Part shown: piece by piece, positions 6,275 to 7,490 of the stretch
Position numbering within the stretch: the stretch's first letter is position 1
How the letters are laid out: every line of letters begins with the position of its first letter
Source of the DNA: DATARH01 sp050181375
GTDB lineage: Bacteria; Pseudomonadota; Alphaproteobacteria; ATCC43930; CGMCC-115725
Direction of reading: 5' to 3'
Assembly: GCA_050181375.1 (NCBI GenBank)
Contig: JBFXDF010000195.1
Coordinates: forward strand, 1-7,490
DNA: 7,490 nt
The notes under the pieces: model-generated
The model's database searches: none
What the model saw: only the letters and a program-made list of their open reading frames with translations
Told to the model about the DNA's origin: nothing
Program-made: the position numbers and the translations under genes

Positions 6275-7174
6275 TCAGTGTCCCCCGTCCCGCATCGACA
6301 TAGGCCCGGCCGCGCCGCCGTTGCCCGCGACGGTTTGTTCGACGATGCGCTCGAACAGGTTCGCCTCGACCGAACCGTAGGCGGCAGGCGGCACCGCCCT
6401 GCTGGGCTTTGCCAAAGCGGTGTAGCCGGCGTTGTCGAGCGCGGGGCGGGCGCGCACGTCCGTCACCCAGGCGTTGAAATCGGCTTCGGAGACCGCCTTG
6501 GCGATGAACCGCATCTCGGCAAAGCCGGCGCCGCTGTAATTGGCGGAAAACCCCGGATATTCCCCCGGCCGATCCGCGAGCAGGTTGAGATGCGTGGTCA
6601 TGCCGCCCATCGTGTATATCTGACTGCCAAGCTGCGGGATGAAGAACGAATTCATCACCGTCGCCGAGGTGAGTTTGAAATTGACCGGGGTTCCGGCCGG
6701 GATGACCAGCTGATTGACCGCCGCGATCCCCTGTTCGGGGTAGATAAACAGCCACTTCCAGTCGAGTGCGACGACATTCACCCGCAGCGGACTTGCATTT
6801 GTCTGGATTGGCGCCCGCGGATCGAGCTCGTGCGAGCCGATCCAGATAACTCCGCCCAACAGGATCACGATCAGCGCCGGGATCGACCAGAGGACGAATT
6901 CCATGCGCCCCTCATAGGCGGGGTCGAGCCCGCGCGCGGCGCGCGGGTTGGAGGCGCGGTACCACCAGGCAAAGGCCAGCGTCGCGATGATGACCGGCAC
7001 CACGACGACCAGCATGATCACCGTCGAGTTGATCAACAGCAGCCGCTGCGCCCCCGCGATCGGCCCCTGCGGATCCAGCACGCCGGCCGGAGTGCAGGAA
7101 GCGAGGAGGAGCGGCAGACCTGCCACCAGCCAGCGGCAACCGCGCAAGCGCCAAGTCGACATCAAGACCCCCAC
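6275..7174 (-). CDS. cyoA: Cytochrome bo3 ubiquinol oxidase subunit II, lipoprotein
   Basis: From the GTG at 7174 it has 299 residues (E. coli CyoA 315). A lipoprotein signal ends in the lipobox Leu24-Ala-Ser-Cys27. Two membrane helices follow at about 45-70 and 93-113, then a periplasmic cupredoxin domain (about 125-245) with VVALDWKWLFIYPEQGIAAVN and FFIPQLGSQIYTMGGM, and a C-terminal COX-ARM-like tail. The domain contains no cysteines, so the CuA centre of cytochrome c oxidases is absent, as expected for a quinol oxidase. GTG is chosen because GGGGAGG lies six bases upstream; the ATG at 7162 is an alternative (then Cys23), while an in-frame TTG at 7192 is unlikely because the ribosome site would lie inside the gene. 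It is the first gene of the operon, with cyoB starting one base after its stop. Confidence 0.96.
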   Translation of the reverse strand: MGVLMSTWRLRGCRWLVAGLPLLLASCTPAGVLDPQGPIAGAQRLLLINSTVIMLVVVVPVIIATLAFAWWYRASNPRAARGLDPAYEGRMEFVLWSIPALIVILLGGVIWIGSHELDPRAPIQTNASPLRVNVVALDWKWLFIYPEQGIAAVNQLVIPAGTPVNFKLTSATVMNSFFIPQLGSQIYTMGGMTTHLNLLADRPGEYPGFSANYSGAGFAEMRFIAKAVSEADFNAWVTDVRARPALDNAGYTALAKPSRAVPPAAYGSVEANLFERIVEQTVAGNGGAAGPMSMRDGGH

Positions 7175-7180
7175 GGATAT

Positions 7181-7187
7181 CCTCCCC
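7181..7187 (-). promoter_or_regulatory. Shine-Dalgarno sequence that decides the cyoA start
   Basis: GGGGAGG on the minus strand is followed by six bases (ATATCC) and then GTG at 7174, ideal spacing. The next in-frame ATG (7162) is 18 bases away, too far for normal use, so the GTG is the best-supported start of cyoA. Confidence 0.65.
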
Positions 7188-7292
7188 GACAATGCCGGTC
7201 GGTGCCCTCCAGAAGATCGGGTGTCACGATGCGGCCTTCGGATTGGTGGCGATCTCGCGGCCGGAATCGCGGCAATGTTCTCTCAATGCATC

Positions 7293-7321
7293 AGTATATT
7301 GGCCTCGCGCACAGCCGTCAC
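7293..7321 (-). promoter_or_regulatory. Candidate promoter of the cyoABCD operon
   Basis: On the minus strand GTGACG (7321-7316, four of six bases of TTGACA) is followed after exactly 17 bases by TATACT (7298-7293, five of six bases of TATAAT). Transcription would start near 7286, giving a leader of about 112 bases before the cyoA GTG. A near-palindrome around ATGCAT (7283-7293, TCAATGCATCA on the plus strand) overlaps the predicted start and could be an operator, but it matches no consensus I can name; a full FNR box (TTGAT-N4-ATCAA) is not seen. Confidence 0.5.
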
Positions 7322-7404
7322 CTTGCCGCGCCCGTACGGTGCCGCATAGCACGCGCGAGCATTGACGCTGTGCGCCTTGCTGCCTTGGTATTCACACCGG
7401 TGGT

Positions 7405-7432
7405 GATCGCTGTTATCGCAAGATCAGCGATC
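7405..7432. repeat. Inverted repeat with 8-bp arms
   Basis: GATCGCTG (7405-7412) and CAGCGATC (7425-7432) are exact reverse complements separated by 12 bases. A second, nested pair TGATC/GATCA (7404-7408, 7422-7426) allows other pairings. It lies about 85 bp upstream of the candidate cyo promoter and just after a weak plus-strand promoter-like pair, so it could be an operator or a leader hairpin for a gene to the right. No T-run follows it. Confidence 0.4.
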
Positions 7433-7490
7433 GCGGGCGGAGCGATGAGGAAATGAACAGCAAGCGGTCGCGAGAATGAACGATACGATA

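Larger units (their letters stand above)
7175..7490. other. Intergenic region upstream of cyoA, no convincing gene
   Basis: These 316 bp hold the cyoA ribosome site, the candidate minus-strand promoter and an inverted repeat. On the plus strand TTGACG (7362-7367), 18 bases before a weak TGGTAT (7386-7391), might drive a gene to the right. A hydrophobic tail-like frame starting at a GTG (7370, VRLAALVFTPVVIAVIA) ends at 7456; an eight-codon frame (7453-7479) overlaps it by ATGA, and another ATG at 7476 overlaps that stop and stays open to the window end. None has a good ribosome site or recognisable family, so no plus-strand gene is called. Confidence 0.5.

Noticed and set aside
4216..6303. 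A 695-codon open frame on the plus strand opposite cyoB
   Set aside because: Its product is a charged, Arg/His/Gln/Asp-rich string with no domain, as expected for the antisense of a G+C-rich gene. cyoB on the other strand is proven by residue-level matches.
6236..7456. A 406-codon plus-strand open frame across cyoA and the right intergenic region
   Set aside because: Mostly antisense to cyoA, with composition typical of a shadow frame and no family features or ribosome site.

Overview
The window carries eight protein genes (one cut by the left edge) in a G+C-rich, densely packed bacterial chromosome. Gene content and residue-level similarity suggest an alphaproteobacterium. An iscR-iscS pair heading a SUF-type Fe-S operon is known from that class (Rhodobacter has an iscR-iscS-suf operon), and a cyoABCD quinol oxidase is common there. 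The genus cannot be told from the sequence.

Left part, minus strand, positions 2405 down to 1: cysE (serine O-acetyltransferase), then an Rrf2/IscR-type regulator, then a cysteine desulfurase that runs off the left edge about 30 residues before its expected end. This is a sulfur-to-Fe-S unit: CysE starts cysteine synthesis, the desulfurase takes sulfur from cysteine for cluster assembly, and the IscR-like protein, with three cysteines and a histidine placed to bind a cluster, probably adjusts expression. suf genes are expected beyond the left edge, but this is inference. The 92-bp gap between regulator and desulfurase is filled exactly by a 30-codon open frame coupled at both ends, the least expected item here.

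Middle: a 212-bp divergent intergenic region (2406-2617) holds a small hairpin and two inverted copies of an AT-richer motif. It separates cysE from a plus-strand alpha/beta hydrolase gene (2618-3298). The hydrolase gene ends in a perfect 24-bp G+C palindrome that abuts its stop codon and lies 28 bp from the stop codon of the convergent oxidase operon.

Right part, minus strand, 7174 down to 3324: cyoA-cyoB-cyoC-cyoD, a tightly coupled operon for a cytochrome bo3-type ubiquinol oxidase, a proton-pumping heme-copper enzyme. Subunit I keeps the metal ligands, the proton-channel residues and the quinol-site residues at the same numbers as E. coli CyoB. Subunit II is a lipoprotein without CuA ligands. 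cyoE (heme O synthase) does not follow cyoD. A plausible promoter lies about 120 bp upstream of cyoA. The last 316 bp (7175-7490) hold regulatory-looking sequence and no convincing gene.

Overall these are well-known housekeeping and respiratory genes. I found no clearly new biological system. The items most worth checking are the coupled 30-codon ORF, the stop-codon palindrome and the inverted motif pair.
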